Assembly (NCBI GenBank): GCA_965226915.1
Contig: CBDDEJ010000003.1
Location: forward strand, 108,330 to 172,329
DNA length: 64,000 nucleotides
Direction: 5' to 3'
Source: Io17-Chloro-G2 sp965226915
Lineage (GTDB): Bacteria > Chloroflexota > Dehalococcoidia > Lucifugimonadales > UBA3495
Shown here one piece after another: positions 45,410 to 53,672 of the stretch. Under the pieces are notes generated by a model that had not been told where the DNA came from, ran no database searches, and was given only the letters and a program-made list of their open reading frames with translations. How positions within the stretch are numbered: the first letter of the stretch is position 1; every line of letters begins with the position of its first letter. The translations under genes and the position numbers were made by a program.

Positions 45410-47395
45410 CAACTCTTGGGTGCGTTCCTCAACGCGGCCTTCAAGCGTTTCGTTGGAAATGCGTAGTTGGTCTTCTGCTTGCCGGGTCTGCTCGTAAAGT
45501 CTGCCATTTTCGATAGCGCCGGCTATCTGGCCGCCAACTCTGGCAGCCAGATCTAGATGGTTCAGAGAATATATTCCCCATTTTGTTGATTCGATCTGGA
45601 GGACGCCGATGAGAGAGTCACGGTAGAACAACGGCTGAGCCAGGAACGTCCGCATGCCGGCGTTAAAACTGTCCAATAATCCTGGAAAACGATCTTTCAA
45701 CTCTGTCGCTGTTTTCGCTTCGAACAAAATTGGTGAATGTGTCCTGCTAACTTCGCCATCAAGAGTTCCGGGCGCCGAAAGTATGTCTCCCAGGCGCCTG
45801 CTCGAAACTTCGGTGGCTGACGCCGCATTGGAAAACACGCTGTTGCCGTGCAGATCGAACAGCGTCAAACTCATGCGATCGAACGGAATGAGGGTTTGCA
45901 TGGGTTCACAGAGCAGGTCATATAATTCTTGGATGTCCAAAGAGGAACTGATGACCCGCCCAATCTCGGCCAACACCTCGGTTTCTTCGGACCATTGTTT
46001 TCGCAATTGTTCCGCTTCTCTTTGCTGCGTTATATCTCTAACGTTGGCTATCGCAAACTCTTCGTCTAACTTGGTGAACCTGACGTGAACCGGGAAAGTC
46101 GAGCCGTCCTTTCGCCTGTTGGTCCCGTATACCTCAACTACATGCCCTACCGGTGTTTGGTCGTACAAAGACCTAACTTCCTGTATTAACGGTGGATCTG
46201 TTTCTATATCGAAAATGGTGATTGCCAGAAATTCCTCGCGAGTATAGCCGTAGTGTTCACAGGCACGATCGTTAACCTCAGTAAACCGGAAATTGTCGAT
46301 ACGGCTGACAAAAATCATGTCGGGAGATTCGTTCACTAACGTGCGGTACTTCCGTTCGCTCACCAGCGCGGCTTCCTCAGCCTGGGTCTGTTCTTGGACC
46401 TGTAACTCCAGGGACTCGTTCGCGATCCGCATTTGGTCTTCGGCTTTCTCCAGCCCAGCATAAAGTTGGACGTTGGCAAGACCACCTGCGATTTGGCCCC
46501 CGATTTGCATTGCCAGGTCCTGATGCCCTTGGGAATAAACGCGGTATTCTTTAGAATGTAGTGTTAGTACTCCTATAGCAGCGTCCCGGTAAATTAGAGG
46601 GGCTGCCAAAAAAGTTCTGATGCCAGCGTGAAACTGAGGCAATAAACCGGGATACCGCCTGCGAAGGTCCGATTCCGTATCCGCCACCTGCATGATGGGG
46701 ACTTTGGTGTGGATCACCTCTTCAGCAAGGGCGCCTTTCAATGGAACCGAATCACCTGAATTTCGGCCCGAGATTTCGGCGCCTATTGTCCAAGAAGTTG
46801 TTACCGTCGTTCTTTCCTTGTCGACCAATGTCAAACTCATGCGGTCAAATGGGATGAGTTTTCGAACCTCCTCACCGAGTTGCTCATATACTTCGTTGAT
46901 GTCTAGCGATGAGCTAATGATGAGCCCGATTTGGGCCAGTGACTTGTTTTCCTCAGCCACTTGGCCCTGCGCCTGTTCTACCGTCCTGCGCTGATTGACC
47001 TCGTCCTCCAGGGCGTCGCAGGCCCGGGTGAAAGCCTTGCGGACGCTCTGGCGTAAGGGAAACGCCAGTACTATGGTGAGGCCTAGCACAGCGGCGGAAA
47101 CCGCGAGCAATAGGGTTTGGGAAGACCTCTGGGTGCGCAGGGAGGCCCCCGTCGCGTCAAAGAATCGAATCTCCTGCCGGTCGTAGAGACTTTTTACCTG
47201 AAGGGTCAGTTGGCTAAGGATCTCGTCAATCTCGGCAATCTCGACCGAATGATCCATTTTGGGCGTGAACTGCACGGCGGCCAGCAGCCTGTCGTATTTC
47301 TCAAGGTAGTTCTCCAGCGAATCCAGTTCGGTCAGGGCTGCGGAATTGCGGGAAGCCTGTGCCTCCGCTAGACCTGTCCCCATATCCAGATTCAA
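45380..47395 (-). pseudogene. GAF-PAS-GAF membrane sensor, both ends missing
   Basis: The 671-codon frame contains the end of a periplasmic helical sensor domain, one membrane segment at about residues 95-113, a GAF domain (about 150-315), a PAS domain (about 345-455, with FTEVNDRACEHYGYTREEF) and a second GAF domain (about 480-640). It ends in a coiled coil that stops at INAALGI, where relatives continue into a kinase or other output domain. At the other end the first membrane segment is missing, and a TGA lies just upstream of the TTG. The core is intact, but input and output parts are lost. Confidence 0.7.
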
Positions 47396-47522
47396 AATGC
47401 GTCATTGTTGGCCGTTCCAGCTTTGAATCAGCTATGGCATAACTTCCTTTTAGAGTCTCATAAGGTCTAGCGCCGTCTATTGCAATCCACGGCCAATCTT
47501 GGTACTTTTCTAGGTAAGCCTC

Positions 47523-48665
47523 ATGAGCAACTCGTTGACTGAAGCCTACGCACGAACGGCGCGAAAGCCGGGCCGCCACAGCTTTCCCAGGGAGGACGGC
47601 CTGTGCCTGCTGGTCTCCTCGTCGCTGAGCAAAAGGTGGGTGCAGCGGTTGACCATAAGAGGGCGGAGCACCGATCTGGGATTGGGCGGATACCCTCTGG
47701 TGTCTCTCAGGGAAGCCAGGGAGAAGGCCCAGGTCAACCGGAAGCTGGCTCGGGCCGGGATGGACCCCCGCGCCGCGCAGCGGAGTGTCCCAACTTTCGC
47801 TGAGGCTGCTGAGAGGGTGATTGAGTTCAACCGTCCTACGTGGAGTAACATCAAGCATGCGCAGCAGTGGGTTGCCACGCTTGGGACCCATGTTTTTCCC
47901 TACTTTGGGGATTGCCCGGTGGATCTGGTGTCCAGTGGGGATGTGATGAACGCCCTGACCCCGATATGGACGGCGAAGCCGGAGACGGCGCGGCGGGTGC
48001 GCCAGCGCATAAGCGCGGTGATGAAGTGGGCCATAGCCAACAATTTCAGAAGCGGCAATCCCGCCGGTGAGGCAATCGACGCGGCGTTGCCCCGGACGCT
48101 CAGGTTCAGGGCGCATCACCGGGCACTGCACTACGCGGAGGTCCCGGCGGTGATCGGGGCGGTTCGGAGTTCCGGGGCAACGCCGGTGACGAAGCTGTCC
48201 CTGGAATTCCTGGTCCTCACGGCGGCGCGTTCCGGTGAGGTCCGCCTCGCTGCCTGGGAAGAGATGGACCCGGAGGCCCGTACCTGGGTGATTTCAGCCG
48301 GGCGGATGAAGGCCAGACGGGAGCACCGGGTGCCGCTCTCGGGCCGCGCCTTGGCTATTCTAGAAGAGGCTCAGCCGCTGGGGCGCTCGTCCGGGTTGGT
48401 TTTTCAGGCGGCGTCCGGTAAGCCTCTGTCGCATACGACCCATGGCAAGTTGTTGCAGAGGTTGGGGGTGGACTGCGTTCCTCACGGCTTTCGTTCGAGC
48501 TTCCGCGACTGGGCTGCCGAGCAGACTGATAGCCCCCATTCGGTGATGGAGGCGGCGCTGGCCCACATTGTTTCAAACGCTGTCGAAGCGGCCTACGCCC
48601 GGTCTGACCTGTTCGACCGGAGGCGCCGGCTGATGGACGAGTGGGATGCGTACTTGAGCGTCTGA
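47523..48665 (+). CDS. Tyrosine-type integrase (P4-like, DUF4102 N-terminus)
   Basis: A 380-residue recombinase. The N-terminal arm-binding domain has GLCLLVSSSLSKRWVQRLTI and DLGLGGYPLVSLREAR, typical of P4-family integrases. The catalytic part has Arg in LTAARSGEVRLAAW near residue 234, HGFRSSFRDW near residue 320 and the nucleophile Tyr in VEAAYARSDLF near residue 362. It would integrate an island, usually at a tRNA gene. No tRNA is seen here, but the truncated sensor gene abuts its upstream side. Confidence 0.9.
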   Translation: MSNSLTEAYARTARKPGRHSFPREDGLCLLVSSSLSKRWVQRLTIRGRSTDLGLGGYPLVSLREAREKAQVNRKLARAGMDPRAAQRSVPTFAEAAERVIEFNRPTWSNIKHAQQWVATLGTHVFPYFGDCPVDLVSSGDVMNALTPIWTAKPETARRVRQRISAVMKWAIANNFRSGNPAGEAIDAALPRTLRFRAHHRALHYAEVPAVIGAVRSSGATPVTKLSLEFLVLTAARSGEVRLAAWEEMDPEARTWVISAGRMKARREHRVPLSGRALAILEEAQPLGRSSGLVFQAASGKPLSHTTHGKLLQRLGVDCVPHGFRSSFRDWAAEQTDSPHSVMEAALAHIVSNAVEAAYARSDLFDRRRRLMDEWDAYLSV

Positions 48666-49371
48666 AGCGGCAATGCTGGGCGGGTCAGATTCCCCAGGGT
48701 GTTCCACAGGGCCTTTTTCTGGTATGATGCCGCTGACACCACCTCTCCCCGGCCGAATTCCTCAGCCTCCCCAGGGTGAATAGGAATTTGGCTAAAACCA
48801 TCATTCACTTATCATTCTTTCATTCATTTTTGGCCTTTTTGGCCTCTTTTTCGCTGGTTTGGATTTTTGGCCGCTCTATTTCCGGCTCGGACTTCTCTAC
48901 GCTTTGCTAGCATGTTTTCGCTTTCCTGTCCGTTTTCCACAGCCCGTCTCTTATATATGTGAGAGAAAGGAAAACCCTAATCCTTTTGAGATACGAAAAG
49001 GCACGTATTCCTGGTGAATTACAAGAATGATAGTTGGTTGGAAATGACCATTCAGAACAAAACCCTAAAAACAGGCTGTTTTAGATTTAAAAAATTAGAA
49101 CAAAATAGGGGGTGAATGACAGAATGATAAGAATGGCCTGTTTTGAATGGGCAGGTGGAAGTGAATTTTATTTTCTCGCGTTATGTAGTAATTCACCCAC
49201 TTTTCCCGAATATATAGTATCTCCGGGGCAGGTTTGAATTGATTCGTTTTGCGGGTTTTGCGGATGGTAGCCCGGCCCTGGTTTTCTCCCCACGTTATCG
49301 CCGTCTGCCCGTATTTCGGGGGTCGGGCCTGTGGCCTGCTCCGAGTTTTGGGGTGTTTGTCATGAAATTCG
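48666..49371. other. AT-rich non-coding region after the integrase
   Basis: About 700 bases without a gene I can defend. The part from 48800 to 49240 is clearly richer in A and T than the surroundings (for example TTATATATG, AAAATTAGAACAAAATAG, GAATATATAGTATC). It contains several short direct repeats such as TGAATGA and AGAATGATA. It could hold a replication, transfer or regulatory site of an integrated element. Nothing more specific is visible. Confidence 0.4.
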
Positions 49372-49451
49372 CCTGCCGGCGCCCGATTGGCCCAGAGAAA
49401 GAGACGCCGGCGGTCATTGACGCTGGAGCGGGCCAATCGGGCGCCGGCAGG
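49372..49451. repeat. Perfect 22-bp inverted repeat with 36-base loop
   Basis: The arm at 49372-49393 starts CCTGCCGGCGCCCGATTGG and is matched base for base by its complement at 49430-49451. The loop has 36 bases. The 80-bp unit lies in non-coding DNA and could be a small MITE, a recombination site or an RNA hairpin. Confidence 0.8.
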
Positions 49452-49499
49452 GCCGTGGCATCCCACAGGGGCGTTTCTCTACGCTGGTCCGGCTCTTTG

Positions 49500-50300
49500 T
49501 CACCCGTCGCTCCGGGCCGCAGTTGGCGCAAAGCCTGGGGCCATCCCCTTTTCCTCTCTTCTCGAACATCTCGGGCATCTCCCTGTGGGGGCACTCCAGC
49601 GGATCTCCCCAGCCGGTGGACACCGCCTGACGTGTGATACGTCCCCGTTGTACAAGCGTATGGCGTCGTCCAGCGAGCTTTCCATCAGCCCCGCCGCGCC
49701 CTCGTGCCGGTCGCTGCTGTACAGGGCGTCGGCGAACTGGTCCCGGTAGTGGTCCAGGTTCCGGGTGGAGACTATGTGGAACATCCCGCCGCTCTGCTCC
49801 ACCATTCGTTCCGCCGTCTCCATATCCTTCACCGTGAAGTTCAGCGCCTCAACGCCTGCCTCACTGTGCTTCGTCTCGAAGTACTCGATTTTCTCCTGTT
49901 TCAGCTCCTGGATGAACTCGCCGGGGAGCTTGTGCTGCACCGCGGCGTCGGCGATCTCCACCCTGGGGTACATCGGGTGGTACAGGTTCTGGGCGATGTC
50001 GTCGGCGGCGAGCCGCCGCTCGATGGCGCTGTTCCAGTTGGCCGCGTTGAAGGCTTCCGTCACCGCCTCCAGCATCTCCTGCTTTTCCTTCAGGTCGTAC
50101 TCCGCCGGGTTCTTCCGGCGGTCGAAGCTCAGGGCCGCCTGCTCGTTGATGCCGCGCAGCTCGTCGGAGAACTTCACCATGTGCTGGTTGGCTGCCAGGT
50201 AGCTGTTGTCCCGGTTCTCCGCCGGGTACTGCGTCCTGTGCTCCGTCCTCTCGGCGGTGGCGGTGCGGTCCCGGTACTCCGTATCTTTTGCCTTCGGCAT
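49500..50300 (-). CDS. Hypothetical island protein
   Basis: A 266-residue protein with a very hydrophilic N-terminus (KAKDTEYRDRTATAERTEHR). The long helical middle includes DDIAQNLYHPMYPRVEIADAA and FETKHSEAGVEALNF. A C-terminal segment after residue 215 is Pro/Arg/Cys-rich and may be out of the true frame. AGGTGA lies upstream of the ATG. No family is recognised. It lies in the island between the integrase and the tandem-repeat array. Confidence 0.55.
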   Translation of the reverse strand: MPKAKDTEYRDRTATAERTEHRTQYPAENRDNSYLAANQHMVKFSDELRGINEQAALSFDRRKNPAEYDLKEKQEMLEAVTEAFNAANWNSAIERRLAADDIAQNLYHPMYPRVEIADAAVQHKLPGEFIQELKQEKIEYFETKHSEAGVEALNFTVKDMETAERMVEQSGGMFHIVSTRNLDHYRDQFADALYSSDRHEGAAGLMESSLDDAIRLYNGDVSHVRRCPPAGEIRWSAPTGRCPRCSRREEKGMAPGFAPTAARSDG

Positions 50301-50517
50301 GGTGCTTCACCTTCCATTGGGCCTTTTGGGGGATTCTTCTGCTAGTTTTTATCTGCTCCGGCCAGTTTGGCAAGTCTCTTTGTCACAGACACAGTTTCGA
50401 AAATGCCGCTATGCTGGGTTTGCAGGCTTGAAAGTGTGTACGGAATTGCCGACAGTTTCTTTCGGATGAAGGAGGAGGCCGGAGCCGGCTGGGGGTTGAT
50501 CCAGGGGAAGCGTGTTG

Positions 50518-50728
50518 CCGGAAAACCGCTGGAAAACCGCCGTCGAACCGCCGGGAAACCGCCGGGAAAACCGCCGGAAAACCGCTGGAAAACCGCCGGC
50601 AAAACCGTTGGAAAACCGGCGGGAAACCGGCGGGAAACCGTTGGCAAAACCGCTGTTGAGCGGCTGGAAAACCGTTGGCAAAACCGCTGTTGAGCGGCCG
50701 GAAAACCGCCCGAAAACCGCCGGGAAAA
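50518..50728. repeat. Array of about nineteen 11-12 bp repeats (CCGCYGGAAAA)
   Basis: Units such as CCGCTGGAAAA, CCGCCGGGAAA and CCGTTGGCAAAA follow one another without spacers for about 210 bases, all with period 11 or 12. Two units read CCGCTGTTGAG. The array keeps frames open on both strands, giving 11-residue periodic peptides (for example RFSGGFPAVFQ on the minus strand), but this follows from the repeat. Period close to one helical turn suggests protein-binding iterons. Confidence 0.8.
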
Positions 50729-51138
50729 GCTCCGTTTTTGGGTAACTTTTGCCAGTCTCAATAAGGGACGGGAAGGGCCGGGAAGGGCCTCTCCGACGTC
50801 ATTTTTCGGGCCCTGGGGGGGTTGGCCATAGGGGGGTCTTCCCCAGGCACAACGTATTTACTTTCCCATCCGATGGGGTTGGCGGAACGGGGATTTATGG
50901 GTTTTTGAGCGTGACGGAGGGCTTTCTCGGTCCGATTGGGGGTTTTTCGGAATTTCACGAATAAGCCACGCCTAAAGGTGTGTACACTTCGTCCTATACC
51001 CCCCTTAGGGGGGGTGCGTACCCCCTGGTTGTTAAGGAAAATAGCCACGATTTGGCCCTAACGCATGTACTTTCTGGTCCGACGCCATTTTGGGCCTTCG
51101 GACCGGTATCAAAAAGCCCTGCGGGGAGGTGAAAAAGG
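50729..51138. other. Gene-free stretch after the repeat array
   Basis: About 400 bases with no frame that I can support. A G/C-run-rich stretch (CCCCCCTTAGGGGGGG) at about 50999-51014 can form a hairpin. GGGAGGTGAAAAAGG at the end is the ribosome site of the next gene. Confidence 0.4.
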
Positions 51139-51474
51139 ATGTTGGACGCTGAGGAAAGAGAGGGCTCCAGCCGGGGCCGTTTGGACCTTCTGCTGGAGCA
51201 GTTGGGGGCGGGCGTGGTGTCGGAAACTTTGGAGGTGGAAATCGAGGCGTTGAGCCGGTTCCAGTCGGGGGCGGAGCCGTTGGAGGGCGGCGTGTTCCAG
51301 CCCAGCGGTGCTGGGCCGCCAGGGGCTGCCAGCGGGTGGATGGTGGTCAAAGCGTCCGGCTGCGCGGGGCAAGGGATTTTGATTCTCGCCTGGCTGGAAA
51401 CCCGCGACCATTTCAATCCGTTCGCGCTGCGGGCCTCGGAGGACTTCCCTGTTGACGTTGACCGGCCCACCTGA
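51139..51474 (+). CDS. Small hypothetical protein
   Basis: A 111-residue protein whose ATG is preceded by GGGAGGTGAAAAAGG. The first 45 residues are charged and helical (LDLLLEQLGAGVVSETLEVEIEAL pattern); a Gly/Pro-rich middle and a short beta-like C-terminal part (GILILAWLETRD) follow. No membrane segment or known family is seen. Confidence 0.5.
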   Translation: MLDAEEREGSSRGRLDLLLEQLGAGVVSETLEVEIEALSRFQSGAEPLEGGVFQPSGAGPPGAASGWMVVKASGCAGQGILILAWLETRDHFNPFALRASEDFPVDVDRPT

Positions 51475-51602
51475 AGAACCATGAGGCGAGGCGCGGCGGG
51501 AATCGAAAGAGGGTCATGAAATTGGGGCCGGTGGAGCTGCGCCAGGTCTCCCCGGCGCAGCTTGAAGCCCGCTGTTCGTTTTAACCGAACAACGCACCGC
51601 CG

Positions 51603-52280
51603 CTACCCGAGGGTCAGCGGGTCCCGGGACAGGTGGACGTGGACGTGAACGACCAACCGGCCTCCCGGCAGTTCCACGACCGCATCCGCATTGGCCGGCG
51701 CCGACGCGGGGGCGGGAGCCCCGGCCGGGTGGCCCATCCCGGGCTGGATGAGCTCGACTTCCTGGGCAATGCGCTCCGCCGTCGGCGGGCGGTGGATGGT
51801 CTGGGTCTTCGCCAGCTCCTTCATGCGGCCGATCAGGTCGTCGCCGCCCCAGAAGACAGTGACGTGGCCCTCGGCAGCCCGGGCCTCGATGATCGGGTCC
51901 GGGGTCATGTCGGGGAAGCAGAGGACCGGGAATATGAAGACCTTCCGGTGCAACTGTGCCTTGATGATGTCCCGGATGGCGATCGCCGCATCGAAGGTCT
52001 GGGCGATGGGAGAGGGAATGGTCTCCGGCCCGTTGGCGCTGTGGAGCCGCCACTCCCCGCCTGCGGTGGCGGTTTCGCCGCCCTTCACCTGGAGGCCGTC
52101 GTGGGCGACGTCCTGCAGCCAAATGCCGAAATCAAGCTGCGGCGCGTGGAGCCCGGCCCGCATCTCGTAGAGGGCGCGGCCGGGGGCCTGGCTCCCGGCG
52201 ATTTCCTGGTAGACGCGCCACTCGGCCTGGCGCCTGGGGTCCTGGAGCCGATGTTCGGGGAACTCTGGGGTCACAATCAT
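51603..52280 (-). CDS. NERD-like (nuclease-related domain) protein
   Basis: A 225-residue protein with RRQAEWRVYQEI at the start, QLDFGIWLQDVAHDGLQVKGG near residue 50, and KVFIFPVLCFPDM near residue 118. This D-x20-(E/Q)xK arrangement resembles the NERD restriction-like fold, with Gln in place of the usual Glu (QVK). A Pro/Ala-rich C-terminal tail follows. AGGAGT lies 9 bases upstream of the ATG. A role in DNA processing of the island is possible but unproven. Confidence 0.5.
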   Translation of the reverse strand: MIVTPEFPEHRLQDPRRQAEWRVYQEIAGSQAPGRALYEMRAGLHAPQLDFGIWLQDVAHDGLQVKGGETATAGGEWRLHSANGPETIPSPIAQTFDAAIAIRDIIKAQLHRKVFIFPVLCFPDMTPDPIIEARAAEGHVTVFWGGDDLIGRMKELAKTQTIHRPPTAERIAQEVELIQPGMGHPAGAPAPASAPANADAVVELPGGRLVVHVHVHLSRDPLTLG

Positions 52281-52422
52281 GGGTGATCACTCCTGTGGTT
52301 AGATTTTGTCTCCCGCAGGATCTGCCGGCATCGGTATTCTCGACACGGGCCCGCGGGAGCCTAGAAACGGCGAGGGCCCGGGCGATGTGTCTGCGCGCCA
52401 GTGATCCGGCTGGACATCATGG

Positions 52423-52662
52423 ATGGGGTGGACGGTGGATGCGCTGTGGGCGGCGCTCCAGTAAGGCGACAAGTCCTTTGCGTTGGAAGTTGAGCCCGCC
52501 ACCAACATCGGTGACGACCCGGCAGTAGCAGATGGTTTCGGTCGGAGCTCTCCCTCGGCGCCGGCTCCCGGGCAGGTGGTGATCCAGCACGTGGAGCACC
52601 TGCACCTGCAGGTGGGTCCCGAGGGGATCGACGGCCTGCAGGACCTGGCGCCCGGCGGCTAG
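52423..52662 (+). pseudogene. Short decayed gene with internal TAA
   Basis: One frame reads MGWTVDALWAALQ, TAA at 52462, then GDKSFALEVEPATNIG and later VVIQHVEHLHLQVGPEGIDG, ending at TAG 52660-52662. The coding look on both sides of the stop suggests a nonsense mutation in a small gene of about 80 codons. No family is recognised. It is divergent from the NERD-like gene. Confidence 0.35.
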
Positions 52663-52775
52663 AGCCCCGCGGGAGCGCTCCCGGTGAGCGTCGTCACCCC
52701 CGGGCGGAGGCTGGCCCCCGCCGGGAGCGCTGCAACCACCCCGAATGGCAGCGGCAGGGAGGCCCTATAGCGTGG

Positions 52776-52970
52776 ATGTCCCAGCGTTGGGTGCTATTCC
52801 TTGGCACGGCGGTCATAGGTGCTGCGACGGCAGAGTCGTTGTTATCCTTTACGCCGATGTGGTTCTACATCAAGTTCTTGAGACGGTTACCGCAAAAGAA
52901 TCTTGCCAAGGATCGGGCTGCCGCTGACTGCGTCGAGAGGAGACCATTTAGACTTGCTTGTGGTGTATGA
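52776..52970 (+). CDS. Possible small membrane protein
   Basis: A 64-residue frame from an ATG with GGGAGG 13 bases upstream. One hydrophobic segment (WVLFLGTAVIGAATAESLLS) and a basic C-terminal part (FLRRLPQKNLAKDR) suggest a single-span inner-membrane protein. No family is recognised; it may be spurious. Confidence 0.3.
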   Translation: MSQRWVLFLGTAVIGAATAESLLSFTPMWFYIKFLRRLPQKNLAKDRAAADCVERRPFRLACGV

Positions 52971-53129
52971 GGCAGAACCGAGAGGCTGAAGCAGTTGTTG
53001 GCCAATAGAACCAGCCAACCAATCGCACTGAAAGGAGAAACTGTGAACGTACGGATCGAAAAGGTCGGGTTGTCCATACACCGCAAGCAAACGCAAACCG
53101 GGCAGTCAAGCCTGCAACAGCACGGAGAC

Positions 53130-53439
53130 GCCTTAACTCCATATCCAACCCCAAGGCGTGGTGCCACAGCAGGTTGAACTCCAGTTGCTCCAGGGCTTCC
53201 TGGTCGGTGAGGTTGAACATCTCTTTGAGAAGGTGGACCCCGAGGACGGTCTGCACCGCCCGGTTGGGACGGCCGTTGTCCGCGCAGTACATCGGAGCGA
53301 ATCGCTCCTCGTCAATCAGGGGGAGCGCCTCGTTTCGGAAAACCTCGGCCCAACTTCTCTCCCGGCGCTTAGCCTTCTTCGGCGTCACCAGGAACTGGGA
53401 CTGCCAGAGGCTCTCTTGCGGGTCTCGTATTCGGAACAT
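53130..53439 (-). pseudogene. IS1182-type transposase N-terminal fragment
   Basis: The frame starting MFRIRDPQESLWQSQFL and continuing VQTVLGVHLLKEMFNLTDQEALEQ matches the first 100 residues of IS1182/IS5-type transposases (DUF772 region). It becomes unrelated after GLDMELR at about 53136. The catalytic domain is missing, so it is a remnant. It lies beside the truncated Nudix gene and may mark the rearrangement that cut it. Confidence 0.7.
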
Positions 53440-53555
53440 CCTCCCCTCCCTCGGCCAGGCGCAGCGCCCACGACCTTTTATTACATTATCCCCACCTTGC
53501 CCCCGGCTGACGAGGGGTAGTATACGGAACAGAGACTGTATTGGGTAAAACCCTC

Positions 53556-53648
53556 TTACAGTCCCTTTTCCTCACCGTAGGCCCGCTGCACGAACAGGAC
53601 CTCTCCCCGCGTATTTTCGACCAGACAATAAGCAACTCGCGGGCTCAT
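53556..53648 (-). pseudogene. Nudix protein, first 30 codons only
   Basis: ATG at 53648, preceded by GAGGGGG, opens MSPRVAYCLVENTRGEVLFV followed by QRAYGEE, and stops at 53556. It aligns closely with the start of the tandem Nudix protein at 59485-60276 (MPAFALVVNERNEVLLIQRG, then YGREAG). The Nudix box is missing. It begins 25 bases after the kinase-hydrolase gene, so the original operon continued with a Nudix gene that has been cut away. Confidence 0.6.
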
Positions 53649-53672
53649 CAAGGCCCCCTCTATTTTGGATGC

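Noticed and set aside
49095..49466. 123-residue minus-strand frame in the AT-rich region
   Set aside because: It crosses the 22-bp inverted repeat and an AT-rich segment, has no ribosome site and no recognisable features.
50518..50728. CRISPR array
   Set aside because: Units are 11-12 bp, contiguous and degenerate, with no spacers and no cas genes.
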